This document shows positions 1 to 6,520 of a stretch of 7,570 nt of DNA, in pieces. Every line of letters begins with the position of its first letter. The stretch's first letter is position 1. Source of the stretch: Methanoregula sp. (lineage in GTDB: Archaea > Halobacteriota > Methanomicrobia > Methanomicrobiales > Methanospirillaceae); NCBI GenBank assembly GCA_003157895.1, contig PMKW01000171.1, positions 2,685 through 10,254 on the forward strand. The letters run 5' to 3'. The notes beneath the pieces were generated by a model. It was not told the DNA's origin. It saw nothing but the letters and a program-made list of their open reading frames with translations, and did no database searches. A program made the position numbers and the translations under genes.

Positions 1-109
1 TCATGTATAGGTAATTCCGAGGCATCGTATGCGCCATGAGCCCCCAACAGGGGGCAGGGTTGGCGCAAGGGGGGCGATCATAACTTGAAAAGAGGATTTC
101 TCCCGAGCA
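1..109 (-). repeat. Structured intergenic repeat, copy A (subtype I)
   Basis: Read on the minus strand from about base 109, this copy has a leading box GGAGAAATCCTCTTTTCA (minus strand of 86-103), a GATC, a C-tract, then a nested hairpin. The outer stem pairs TGCGCCA with TGGCGCA (plus-strand 30-36 and 61-67). The inner stem pairs GCCCCC with GGGGGC (40-45 and 50-55) around a 4-base loop. Its distal end reads GATGCCTCGG and then AATTACCTATA. It begins about 12 bases after the TraB stop, on the same strand, so it probably lies in the TraB 3' untranslated region. It matches copy C at 44 of 48 aligned positions with one gap, counted by eye. Whether it acts as DNA or RNA cannot be told from sequence. 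Confidence 0.85.
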
Positions 110-114
110 CAAAT

Positions 115-1320
115 TTAAATAAGCCCAAAGACCCAGGCACCCATGTTGTGGATCCCGTTTGCTATCACAACGCCCGGGTCAATGCCGAGCACGGGGAAGA
201 TGAAGATGAAATACAGGACCGTGCCCAGCAGGCTGCCGAGGTTCCCGAGTGCGGCGACCAGGACCACCTTGAAGAGCGGGATCTTTGTCATCTCCCTGAT
301 TGACTCGGTCTCGTAGATCTTCCGGAAATCGGAGATCGGGGGCTTGCGCACGCGGGCCTCCACATAGGCCCCGATCCAGCCGGCATGGAGCATCGGGTTC
401 AAGGAAGTCATCCACGCCACGCAGAGACAGGAAAGCGCAGAATACGGGTGCCCGCCGGCGAGCAGGACAAAAAGCGCCGCGAGCACGCCGTGGATGATCA
501 CCCAGAACAGGAACGCCTCTAAAAGGACATTGAGCCCCACACCGGAGAACCCGATGGCGGCAAGGAGGAAGACAAAGAGGCCGGTCATGGCAAACCCGAA
601 TATTTTTCCCCAGGGCAGCGATTTGGGCTCGCCGACCAGGGAATCAAAGGCGGGAAGGGTTGCCGGGTTGTCGAGATACCCGGTGATCCCCTGCTGGTGG
701 CCGGCACCGACAACTGCAAGGATCCTCCCCTCCGGCCGCTGGGCCTTGAGGAGCAGGAGCTGGTGAGCGATAAACGCGTCGCGCTCGTCGATAAGGGTAC
801 GTGCGCCATTGGGAGAGAACTTCCGGAACTCCTCCATCACAACATCGATCACGTCCTGGTCCTTGAGCGATTCGATATCGATCTGCTGACCATTGTCCAC
901 TTCAGCGATGGAGATGACCAGCGCCCATATCATCCGGAGTTTTTCAAGGATACCCAGCGAGTTCCAGAACCGCAGGAGCGTGACCCGGATGTCCCGGTCA
1001 ATGAGGGCGATCGCAATACCCCGCTTCTCCGCTTCCTCGATCGCGGCTTTCATCTCGGCCCCGGGTGCGACTCCCACATCGAGGCCGATCTTGCGCTGGA
1101 GGTACGCAAGCAGCCACTGGACGAGCAGGGAATTGAAATTCTTGACCCCGAGGACATCCTGGACGGTCGGGTCAGCGGCCTGCCGTTTCAGGGCCTGGTA
1201 CCGCGAGGGATCCAGTTCGATCGCCACGACCTCAGGGGTGTATTCCTCAATGGCTGTGCGGACTTCATCCACGCTTTTCTGCGAGACATGTGCTGTCCCG
1301 ATAATCCGGATCTCTGCCAT
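115..1320 (-). CDS. TraB/PrgY-family membrane protein
   Basis: Predicted 401-residue protein of the TraB/PrgY (pheromone shutdown) family, part of the TIKI/TraB/GumN-like superfamily whose members include metal-dependent proteases. The N-terminal soluble domain (residues 1-235) carries the two superfamily GxxH motifs, GTAH at 8-11 and GAGH at 205-208. It also has a conserved acidic strand ELDPSRY at 35-41, GAEM at 87-90 and a charged DERD at 178-181. The C-terminal part (about 240-401) has roughly five hydrophobic segments separated by a charged stretch near 322-346, so the protein should be membrane-anchored. The start is supported by an AGGGA ribosome binding site 3 bases ahead of the ATG. 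In archaea the substrate is unknown; peptide or signal cleavage is only a family-based guess. It lies on the same strand as trkH but 331 bases away, so co-transcription is uncertain. Confidence 0.92.
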   Translation of the reverse strand: MAEIRIIGTAHVSQKSVDEVRTAIEEYTPEVVAIELDPSRYQALKRQAADPTVQDVLGVKNFNSLLVQWLLAYLQRKIGLDVGVAPGAEMKAAIEEAEKRGIAIALIDRDIRVTLLRFWNSLGILEKLRMIWALVISIAEVDNGQQIDIESLKDQDVIDVVMEEFRKFSPNGARTLIDERDAFIAHQLLLLKAQRPEGRILAVVGAGHQQGITGYLDNPATLPAFDSLVGEPKSLPWGKIFGFAMTGLFVFLLAAIGFSGVGLNVLLEAFLFWVIIHGVLAALFVLLAGGHPYSALSCLCVAWMTSLNPMLHAGWIGAYVEARVRKPPISDFRKIYETESIREMTKIPLFKVVLVAALGNLGSLLGTVLYFIFIFPVLGIDPGVVIANGIHNMGAWVFGLI

Positions 1321-1651
1321 AGTTCCCTTTTATTCCATTACCGTTCGCAGTCAAAGCAGATTAAGGATGAGGTGGCTTAAGATGGGGGGGATTGATGCGG
1401 AGTTCCCGGCGATGGTGGTCGCAATCAGACGGTCGAAGAGCATCGGCCCGGTCGAAGAACCTCACGGTCCTTCATCTGCTCCGGGTCTTTCAATGCTCAG
1501 CATACTCCTGCCCACGGTCCTGAGGGGTTATCAAACCCCGGAGAGGTGAAGGGAGGCCCAGGACCGACCTTCATCCCTCTGATGGACCACCCGGAAGTCG
1601 AAGAACCCCGATGAGTTCTCCTATTCAGGGTCCTGGTGAACCATCCGGATC
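1321..1651. other. Non-coding gap between trkH and traB
   Basis: I see no convincing gene in this 331-base stretch; open frames running through it are extensions of shadows of the TraB gene. Near the TraB start (minus strand) is an AGGGA ribosome binding site at 1324-1328. The rest contains three copies of GTCGAAGA (1432, 1451, 1597), two copies of CACGGTCCT (1463, 1513), a run of seven G at 1384-1390, and the nested inverted repeat listed separately. No strong TATA box for traB was found; weak AT-rich sequence lies around 1355-1380. Confidence 0.6.
1515..1566. other. Nested inverted repeat downstream of trkH
   Basis: An outer 7-base stem CGGTCCT (1515-1521) pairs perfectly with AGGACCG (1560-1566). 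Inside it, GGGGTT (1524-1529) pairs with AACCCC (1534-1539) around the loop ATCA. The structure lies about 85 bases past the trkH stop and about 195 bases ahead of the traB start, both on the minus strand. It could be a 3'-end structure of the trkH transcript, a leader of traB, or a DNA site. No T-tract follows it on either strand, so a simple terminator reading is weak. Confidence 0.5.
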
Positions 1652-3145
1652 TCACAGGTGTTCGGGCGGGGTATTATCCGCAAGATCGTTCTGGATACCC
1701 TTGATCAGCCCCATAACAATGATGACTACCGGCACGATCTCGAGCGTGCCCAGCCACATGAGGAGGGTAAACAACCATTTGATGCTCACCGGGCTTGCCG
1801 GGCTGATGAACCCGACAGAAAGCCCGACGTTGCTGAGCGCGGAGACCAGTTCGAACACCACTTCTTCCAGACGGAATGACGTGATATACAGGTGGAGGGT
1901 AAGGATGGTGGCAATAAAAATCGTCAGCACGTACATGACGATCACCAGCAGGTTCCTTGAGATCGCCACTTCCGAGAGTTCCTTTGATACGGTCCTTCCC
2001 CCGAACCTGAGGGGGACCATGACCCGGCTGCTCACAAAAAAGCGGCGGAACCACCATTTCATCCCTTCATACACCATGATGATGCGGTTGACCTTGACGC
2101 CGCCGGCCGTACTGCCCATTGCCCCCCCGATGAACATCATCATGGTCACGACAGCAAGCGGGATCACGGCCCACGCATGCGGGTCCGAATTCGCAAGCCC
2201 GCAGGTACAGAGGCCGGCGACTGCCATGAATGTGCCCTGCCGTAATGCTGCCAGAAAGGCAATATCGCTGAAAATGAAGAGGTCCAGCGATGTTATCAGG
2301 CTCCCGATGAACGCGATAAAAAGGAGGACCATGACGGTCCTGTCCTGGAACATCCTGCGAACCTTGCCGTTGTACAGGAAGAAAAAGATCTTGAACGGGA
2401 CTGCACCACAAAGCATGACCGGGATGAGCAGGGCTTCGAGCATCGGGTTGTTATAATATGCCAGTCCCCCGGCATGCAGGGTGAACCCCCCGGTAGCGAT
2501 TGCCACCATGACGAGGTTTAAGGAGTCCCAGAGCGGTATGCCGGCCAGCATGATTAGTCCCGTGAATGCAAAGGTCAGGACAAGATAGATCATCCACATA
2601 CGGCGGCCGGTGGACGCGGTGGCGGAGACCAGTTCCTCTTCCCGGCCTTCGGCACGATAGAGCCGGAACAGGGAGAGCCGGGTCTTCCGGTGCAGCGAGA
2701 TCCCGAACGCGATGATCCCGATTCCCCCCACCCACTGGGAAAGCGATCGCCAGAACAGGAGCGTATGCGGGGTCGTGTCAAGGGAGGTGATCATGGTAAA
2801 GCCCGTGCTGGTCCAGCCGGACATTGCTTCGAAGACTGCGTCCGTGTAGGACATGTTAAGGCCGAACACGAACGGCAGGGCCCCGATGAATGCGATCGCG
2901 AGCCACGCGAGTGCCACGGCGCTTATCGTAATGGAAAAGGAGGGCTCGATATCCCGGTACGGGAGGTGCGAGATGGCATACCCGAGCAGAAGGAACGTGG
3001 CCGGCGCCGTTGCCATGGGCAAAACGAGGTCCCATTCCCTGAAAACAACCAGCACCAGAAACGGCAGCAGCGAAGCCACGCCAAGGAACTCGAAGATGAG
3101 CCCCATATCATGCGCGATCATGGCGATGTGCTCGATGCGCGTCAT
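1652..3145 (-). CDS. trkH: TrkH/KtrB-family potassium transporter subunit
   Basis: Integral membrane potassium-translocating subunit of the TrkH/KtrB superfamily, 497 residues from the chosen ATG, a usual family length. The four repeated pore loops are visible: TSTGF at 112-116 (after FEAMSGW), ATGGF at 217-221, CTCGLANSD at 313-321, and LSNVGL at 437-442. The conserved WRSLSQWVGGIGI segment follows loop 1. The glycine-rich GGAMGSTAGGVKVNR (340-354) is the family's loop in the third repeat. Near the end, GTLE (465-468) replaces the usual GRLE. Trk systems pair this channel with a cytosolic nucleotide-binding TrkA ring; none is seen here. The frame is open for 81 more codons upstream, but those lack membrane or family features and would cross the divergent promoter and enter perM, so the start at 3145 was preferred; methionines 8 and 14 codons further in remain possible. 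Divergent from perM-kup. Confidence 0.95.
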   Translation of the reverse strand: MTRIEHIAMIAHDMGLIFEFLGVASLLPFLVLVVFREWDLVLPMATAPATFLLLGYAISHLPYRDIEPSFSITISAVALAWLAIAFIGALPFVFGLNMSYTDAVFEAMSGWTSTGFTMITSLDTTPHTLLFWRSLSQWVGGIGIIAFGISLHRKTRLSLFRLYRAEGREEELVSATASTGRRMWMIYLVLTFAFTGLIMLAGIPLWDSLNLVMVAIATGGFTLHAGGLAYYNNPMLEALLIPVMLCGAVPFKIFFFLYNGKVRRMFQDRTVMVLLFIAFIGSLITSLDLFIFSDIAFLAALRQGTFMAVAGLCTCGLANSDPHAWAVIPLAVVTMMMFIGGAMGSTAGGVKVNRIIMVYEGMKWWFRRFFVSSRVMVPLRFGGRTVSKELSEVAISRNLLVIVMYVLTIFIATILTLHLYITSFRLEEVVFELVSALSNVGLSVGFISPASPVSIKWLFTLLMWLGTLEIVPVVIIVMGLIKGIQNDLADNTPPEHL

Positions 3146-3167
3146 CTCACTAACCCAGCTGATTGGG

Positions 3168-3176
3168 AGTTTTATC
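3168..3176 (-). promoter_or_regulatory. Possible TATA box for trkH
   Basis: On the minus strand this reads GATAAAACT, centred about 27 bases ahead of the proposed trkH ATG. That is the archaeal TATA distance for a leaderless transcript starting at the ATG. It fits the lack of a strong Shine-Dalgarno site there; only a weak GTGAG touches the start. The match to an archaeal TATA consensus is partial. Confidence 0.3.
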
Positions 3177-3200
3177 GTGTTATGGGTATCGGTGAGGGTT

Positions 3201-3224
3201 CCGGTACCTGAAAAAACCATATCC
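3201..3224 (+). promoter_or_regulatory. Composite regulatory motif upstream of perM, copy 1
   Basis: Ordered blocks CCGGTACC (3201-3208, around the palindrome GGTACC), TGAAAAA (3209-3215) and ACCATATCC (3216-3224) lie between divergent trkH and perM. The same blocks in the same order occur ahead of kup at 4312-4342. The palindrome could be a repressor or activator site. The A-rich tract plus CATATCCTTA, about 30-38 bases before the perM ATG, could be its BRE/TATA. Regulator unknown. Confidence 0.45.
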
Positions 3225-3257
3225 TTAATCCCGATCCGTAACAACAGATCCCTGTTC

Positions 3258-4298
3258 ATGTCTGCACTGCGGAGCAACGACCTCTTCCCCATCGCGGTCA
3301 TCGGCATCATCACGCTCATTGCGTGCATTGTGTTATGGCAGATCGTGGATATGGTACTCCTCGGGGGATCGCTTGCAATCGTGCTCATGCCGCTGCATCA
3401 CCGGCTGTCTGCCCGGGTCCGGCCATTCTTCTCTGCAGCAATCATTACCGGGGGTGTCTTTCTGGTTTTTGCCGGGGCTGCATACATCACGCTCATGATA
3501 CTCACGGCAAATGCAACGACCTTAACCAGCATGTTTGCCAGCATCGGGACATGGCTCAACGATCCTAAAACCAACCCCCTCTCCTATGGCGTGCCGTTTT
3601 CCAAGACTACCCTCTCGGCTGTCCTGACTGAAGGAACCGATATCTTTGTGGATTACGAAAAGACCCTGATCGCAAACCTGTCCCTGATCCTGTTCAAGAT
3701 GTTCGTCTTCTTCTTCTCGCTCTCTGCCCTGCTCTACCACGGCGACCTGCTGAAAAAACGGTTCATGTCCCATATGCCGCCGGTGATCTGCGAATGGGTC
3801 ACGCGCCTGTCAGCAGTCACGGCCGACACGCTGTATGCCATCTACGTGGTCCAGATTGCCATCGCGGTCCTTACATTCTTCATTTCCCTGCCGGTCTTCT
3901 GGCTTCTCGGGTACGGCAACGTCCTGTTCTATTCCTTCCTTGCTGCTTTCTGTGAACTCATCCCTGTCCTTGGTTCCTCCGCGACCTTCATCCTCATCGG
4001 GGCCTATGCGCAGGCACTCGGGGATACCCGGGGAGTATTCATCCTCTTCATTTTCGGCTACCTGATCGTTTCGTGCGTGCCGGAGATCTGGATCCGCCCC
4101 GTGCTGGTGGGCAGGCGGGTCAAAATCAACGCGGTGATCATGTTCATCGGCATTATCGGCGGGATCCTCACCATGGGCCTTGCCGGGTTCGTGCTGGGGC
4201 CGGTCATGATCGTGCTCCTGATTACCAGCTTCCGTATCTATTCCAGCGAGCGGAAGGAGCGGAAGGTTGCTGCAGATGCTTCCTGCGTACGGGTTTAA
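3258..4298 (+). CDS. AI-2E/PerM-family (UPF0118) membrane transporter
   Basis: A 346-residue polytopic membrane protein of the AI-2E transporter/PerM family; length and layout fit the family. There are hydrophobic segments at about 11-32, 33-45, 58-82, 141-160, 194-217, 222-250, 258-276 and 290-325. The larger extramembrane stretch at 83-140 between the first and second halves is typical. Family signatures in the C-terminal half are ELIPVLGS (233-240), the polar/basic segment IRPVLVGRRVKIN (279-291), and the glycine-rich GIIGGILTMGLAGFVLGP (298-315). The tail (327-346) is basic and cytosolic. The start at 3258 gives a compact N-terminus before the first membrane segment; no strong ribosome binding site precedes it. 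Family members have been linked to autoinducer-2 export and, in some bacteria, to sodium/proton antiport. Placement between two potassium transporters makes an ion-related role here attractive, but this is inference. Confidence 0.9.
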   Translation: MSALRSNDLFPIAVIGIITLIACIVLWQIVDMVLLGGSLAIVLMPLHHRLSARVRPFFSAAIITGGVFLVFAGAAYITLMILTANATTLTSMFASIGTWLNDPKTNPLSYGVPFSKTTLSAVLTEGTDIFVDYEKTLIANLSLILFKMFVFFFSLSALLYHGDLLKKRFMSHMPPVICEWVTRLSAVTADTLYAIYVVQIAIAVLTFFISLPVFWLLGYGNVLFYSFLAAFCELIPVLGSSATFILIGAYAQALGDTRGVFILFIFGYLIVSCVPEIWIRPVLVGRRVKINAVIMFIGIIGGILTMGLAGFVLGPVMIVLLITSFRIYSSERKERKVAADASCVRV

Positions 4299-4308
4299 CC
4301 GGACAACT

Positions 4309-4342
4309 GTACCGGTACCGTGAAAAAGGGAAACCATTATCC
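4309..4342 (+). promoter_or_regulatory. Composite regulatory motif upstream of kup, copy 2
   Basis: A perfect 10-base palindrome GTACCGGTAC (4309-4318) overlaps CCGGTACC (4312-4319). TGAAAAA (4321-4327) and ACCATTATCC (4333-4342) follow. The last block ends 27 bases before the kup ATG. Block order matches the perM/trkH intergenic motif at 3201-3224, with 1 and 5 extra bases in the two spacers and one extra T in the last block. kup may therefore have its own regulated promoter in addition to read-through from perM. Confidence 0.45.
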
Positions 4343-4369
4343 CTGTTTCTGATAAGAGGTTATGAAGAA

Positions 4370-6184
4370 ATGCCGGGCAATCATGTTCCCCTCAAGGGAA
4401 TTGTCAAGTCAATGGGGCTGGTCTTTGGCGACATCGGCACGAGCCCCATTTATACGCTGACGGCAATTTTTCTCCTCATTCCCCCCACCCCCTCAAATAT
4501 CATGGGGATCCTCTCCCTCATCCTCTGGACCCTCACTATCCTCGTTACCGTCCAGTATACCTACCTCGCCATGCAGCTCGGTAAGAAAGGTGAGGGAGGC
4601 ACGATCGTGCTCAAGGAGATCCTGCTCCCCCTCTTAAAATCCGGAAACCAGGTCGCGTTTATTTCCCTGCTTGCGATCATCGGCATCTCTCTTTTCATCG
4701 GCGATGGAGTCATCACGCCGGCCATCAGCATCCTTTCTGCGGTGGAAGGCGTGCTGCTCATCCCGGGCCTGGAAACCACCCCGCAGATTTACCTCATGCT
4801 GGTCGCAGCCGTCATTGCAATCGGGCTCTTCTCGTTCCAGGCCCGGGGATCCGAGCGCGTGGCATGGGCATTCGGGCCGGTCATGGTCCTCTGGTTCGGG
4901 ACCCTCGCGGCCTGCGGACTGACCGCACTGGTCTCGGCCCCGCAGGTCCTGCTTGCCATAAACCCGGCGATCGGAATTACCTACCTGCTGCACAACGGGC
5001 TTGCAGGGTTCCTTATCCTCTCTTCCGTCATCCTCTGTGCAACCGGGGGGGAGGCACTGTACGCGGATATGGGACACCTGGGGCGGGCCCCGATCGTACG
5101 GGCATGGCACATCGTCTTTGTCGCCCTTGCCATCAATTACCTTGGCCAGGGGGCATTCCTGATCAACCATCCCGGGGCGCACAATATCCTCTTTGAAATG
5201 GTAGCCTCAGAATTCTCCATCCTCTACATCCCGTTCCTTCTCCTGAGCATTGCCGCGACCGTTATCGCTTCGCAGGCCATGATCTCGGGCCTCTTCTCGA
5301 TTGTCTATCAGGGCCTGACAACCCGTATCCTGCCGCTCATGCGGGTTGATTATACCTCTCCTTCCTTCCGGTCGCAGATCTATATCGATATCGTGAACTG
5401 GCTGCTCCTCGTTGCGGTCCTCATGATGATCGCCATCTTCAGGACATCCAACAACCTTACCCATGCCTATGGTCTTGCGGTTTGCGGGACGATGACGATC
5501 ACCGGGATCATGATCACCTGGATTTATATGCGCCGCGGCGAGATCGTGAAGACCTTCATTGCAATGGGAGTGCTGGGCATCACCCTTATCTTCCTGATAT
5601 CGAATTTCCAGAAGATCCCGTTCGGGGGCTACTGGTCGCTCATCATCGCGTTCATCCCGTTCTGTATCATCATGATCTATGTCAGCGGCCAGAAGAAACT
5701 CGCGTCTGCCCTGCAGCCGGTCCCGCTGGACGTGTTCCTGCCAAAGTTCAACGAAGTCTATCAGAAGGTAAACCGCATCAGCGGCACCGCCCTCTTCTTC
5801 TCCCGCGATTTCCGCCAGCTTCCGCAGTATATCTCCCGGATCATGTTTACGAACAATATCCTGTACGATGACAATATCATCATCTCGATCATCCGGACCG
5901 AGCAGCCGTTCGGGGTGACCTGGGGCGTCACCCGCGAGATTACCCCGGGGCTGTCCATTTTCGAGATCTACCTCGGGTACATGGAGATTGTCGATATCGG
6001 CAGGATCCTGACCGATGCCGGGATCGAGGAGAAGACCATCTTCTATGGTATGGAGGACATTGTCACGACCCGTATTGTCTGGCGGATTTTTGCCGCAATA
6101 AAGCGGCTCGCGCCCTCGGTCGTGCAGTTCTACAAGCTGCCCTCGGACAAGATCCACGGGGTCGTGACCCGGGTGGACATGTAA
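4370..6184 (+). CDS. kup: KUP/HAK/KT-family potassium uptake transporter
   Basis: A 604-residue membrane protein of the KUP family, which imports potassium, usually with protons; the length matches bacterial Kup. Signatures in order: GDIGTSPIYTL (20-30), GEGGT (74-78), GDGVITPAISILSAVEG (111-127), FGPVMVLWFG (168-177), INPA (197-200), CATGGEALYADMGHLG (223-238), YLGQGAFL (257-264), and MTITG (375-379). About twelve hydrophobic segments fill residues 10-440. A soluble C-terminal domain (about 450-604) includes GTALFFSRD (472-480). The start at 4370 is set by an AGAGGT site (4355-4360) 9 bases upstream and by the family N-terminus beginning just before VFGDIGTSP; the in-frame extension back to 4073 overlaps perM and is rejected. 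It follows perM by 71 bases. KUP is far commoner in bacteria and plants than in archaea, so past lateral transfer is plausible but not shown. Confidence 0.96.
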   Translation: MPGNHVPLKGIVKSMGLVFGDIGTSPIYTLTAIFLLIPPTPSNIMGILSLILWTLTILVTVQYTYLAMQLGKKGEGGTIVLKEILLPLLKSGNQVAFISLLAIIGISLFIGDGVITPAISILSAVEGVLLIPGLETTPQIYLMLVAAVIAIGLFSFQARGSERVAWAFGPVMVLWFGTLAACGLTALVSAPQVLLAINPAIGITYLLHNGLAGFLILSSVILCATGGEALYADMGHLGRAPIVRAWHIVFVALAINYLGQGAFLINHPGAHNILFEMVASEFSILYIPFLLLSIAATVIASQAMISGLFSIVYQGLTTRILPLMRVDYTSPSFRSQIYIDIVNWLLLVAVLMMIAIFRTSNNLTHAYGLAVCGTMTITGIMITWIYMRRGEIVKTFIAMGVLGITLIFLISNFQKIPFGGYWSLIIAFIPFCIIMIYVSGQKKLASALQPVPLDVFLPKFNEVYQKVNRISGTALFFSRDFRQLPQYISRIMFTNNILYDDNIIISIIRTEQPFGVTWGVTREITPGLSIFEIYLGYMEIVDIGRILTDAGIEEKTIFYGMEDIVTTRIVWRIFAAIKRLAPSVVQFYKLPSDKIHGVVTRVDM

Positions 6185-6201
6185 GCGGACCGGCAATGCC
6201 C

Positions 6202-6207
6202 TTTTTT
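6202..6207 (+). terminator. Oligo-T tract after kup
   Basis: Six consecutive T on the coding strand begin 18 bases after the kup stop. Oligo-T runs are the main signal of archaeal intrinsic termination. No strong hairpin precedes it, which is normal for archaea. Repeat copy B begins about 65 bases further on, so B is transcribed with kup only if termination here is incomplete. Confidence 0.4.
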
Positions 6208-6270
6208 GATCGGGTAAAAGGACCGGCCGACCGGGGAAAACCGGGAAAATATGCCCTTGTAAAAAACCCT

Positions 6271-6360
6271 GCCCGGGAGAAATTCTCTTTTCAGGTGCTG
6301 ATCACCCCCCCTGCGCCAGTCCTGCCCCCCGGGGGCTCATGGCGCATTGCGATGCCCCGG
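6271..6360 (+). repeat. Structured intergenic repeat, copy B (subtype I)
   Basis: Same element as copy A, inverted. GGAGAAATTCTCTTTTCA (6276-6293) is followed by TGATC, a C-tract and a hairpin: outer stem TGCGCCA (6312-6318) with TGGCGCA (6340-6346), inner stem GCCCCC (6324-6329) with GGGGGC (6331-6336). The distal end is GATGCCCCGG, equivalent to GATGCCTCGG in copy A. It lies 3' of kup on the same strand. The loop between the inner arms is reduced to a single C here, against TGTT in copy A, while both stems are fully kept. Confidence 0.85.
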
Positions 6361-6384
6361 CATGAGCTGAACTGAAAATTTCCC

Positions 6385-6490
6385 TGCGATTGCATACAGG
6401 TAATACGGCACAATCGCAACCGGGGGATAGTCCGGGGGCTGAGCCCAGAAGAGCGTCATTGCTTTCTGAAGGATTTTTCCGGAGCAGGAA
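6385..6490 (-). repeat. Structured intergenic repeat, copy E (subtype II)
   Basis: Reading the minus strand from 6490: CTGCTCCGG, AAAAATCCTTCAGAAAG, then a G/C-rich section with a small GGGCT/AGCCC inverted repeat, CCCCCGG, and a hairpin with a perfect 8-base stem. The stem is TGCGATTG against CAATCGCA (plus-strand 6385-6392 and 6411-6418), with the loop containing ATTACCTGTA. It aligns as a direct repeat with copy D at an offset of 136-143 bases. It shares the GGARAAATC box, C-tract and TTGCG-hairpin layout with copies A-C, but not their stem sequence. It lies behind copy D downstream of the lipoprotein gene. Confidence 0.7.
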
Positions 6491-6491
6491 A

Positions 6492-6508
6492 CCGGTTTCT
6501 CAAACCGG
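6492..6508. repeat. Short perfect hairpin between copies E and D
   Basis: CCGGTTT (6492-6498) pairs exactly with AAACCGG (6502-6508) around the 3-base loop CTC. It lies in the spacer between the two subtype II elements and has no counterpart after copy D. It could belong to the end of the lipoprotein transcript or be incidental. Confidence 0.4.
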
Positions 6509-6520
6509 AAACCCCCCTCC

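Noticed and set aside
697..1380. Long open frames on the plus strand opposite traB (also 893-1549)
   Set aside because: They lie antisense to a clearly assigned gene, give Arg/Asp-rich low-quality proteins with no domain, and arise from GC-rich third positions.
1384..1390. G-tract as a G-quadruplex site
   Set aside because: It is a single run of seven G without the further closely spaced G-runs needed on the same strand.
1611..2456. 281-codon plus-strand open frame opposite trkH
   Set aside because: It is antisense to trkH; its hydrophobic runs mirror the membrane segments of the real gene.
3146..3388. N-terminal extension of trkH by 81 codons
   Set aside because: It would overlap the start of perM and the divergent promoter region, and adds no membrane segment or family motif.
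4073..4369. In-frame N-terminal extension of kup
   Set aside because: It overlaps perM, is Arg/Gly-rich without family similarity, and the good ribosome binding site sits before 4370.
5207..6196. 329-codon open frame on the minus strand opposite kup
   Set aside because: The product is an Asp/Glu/Arg/His-rich shadow of a strongly supported KUP gene with no recognisable family.
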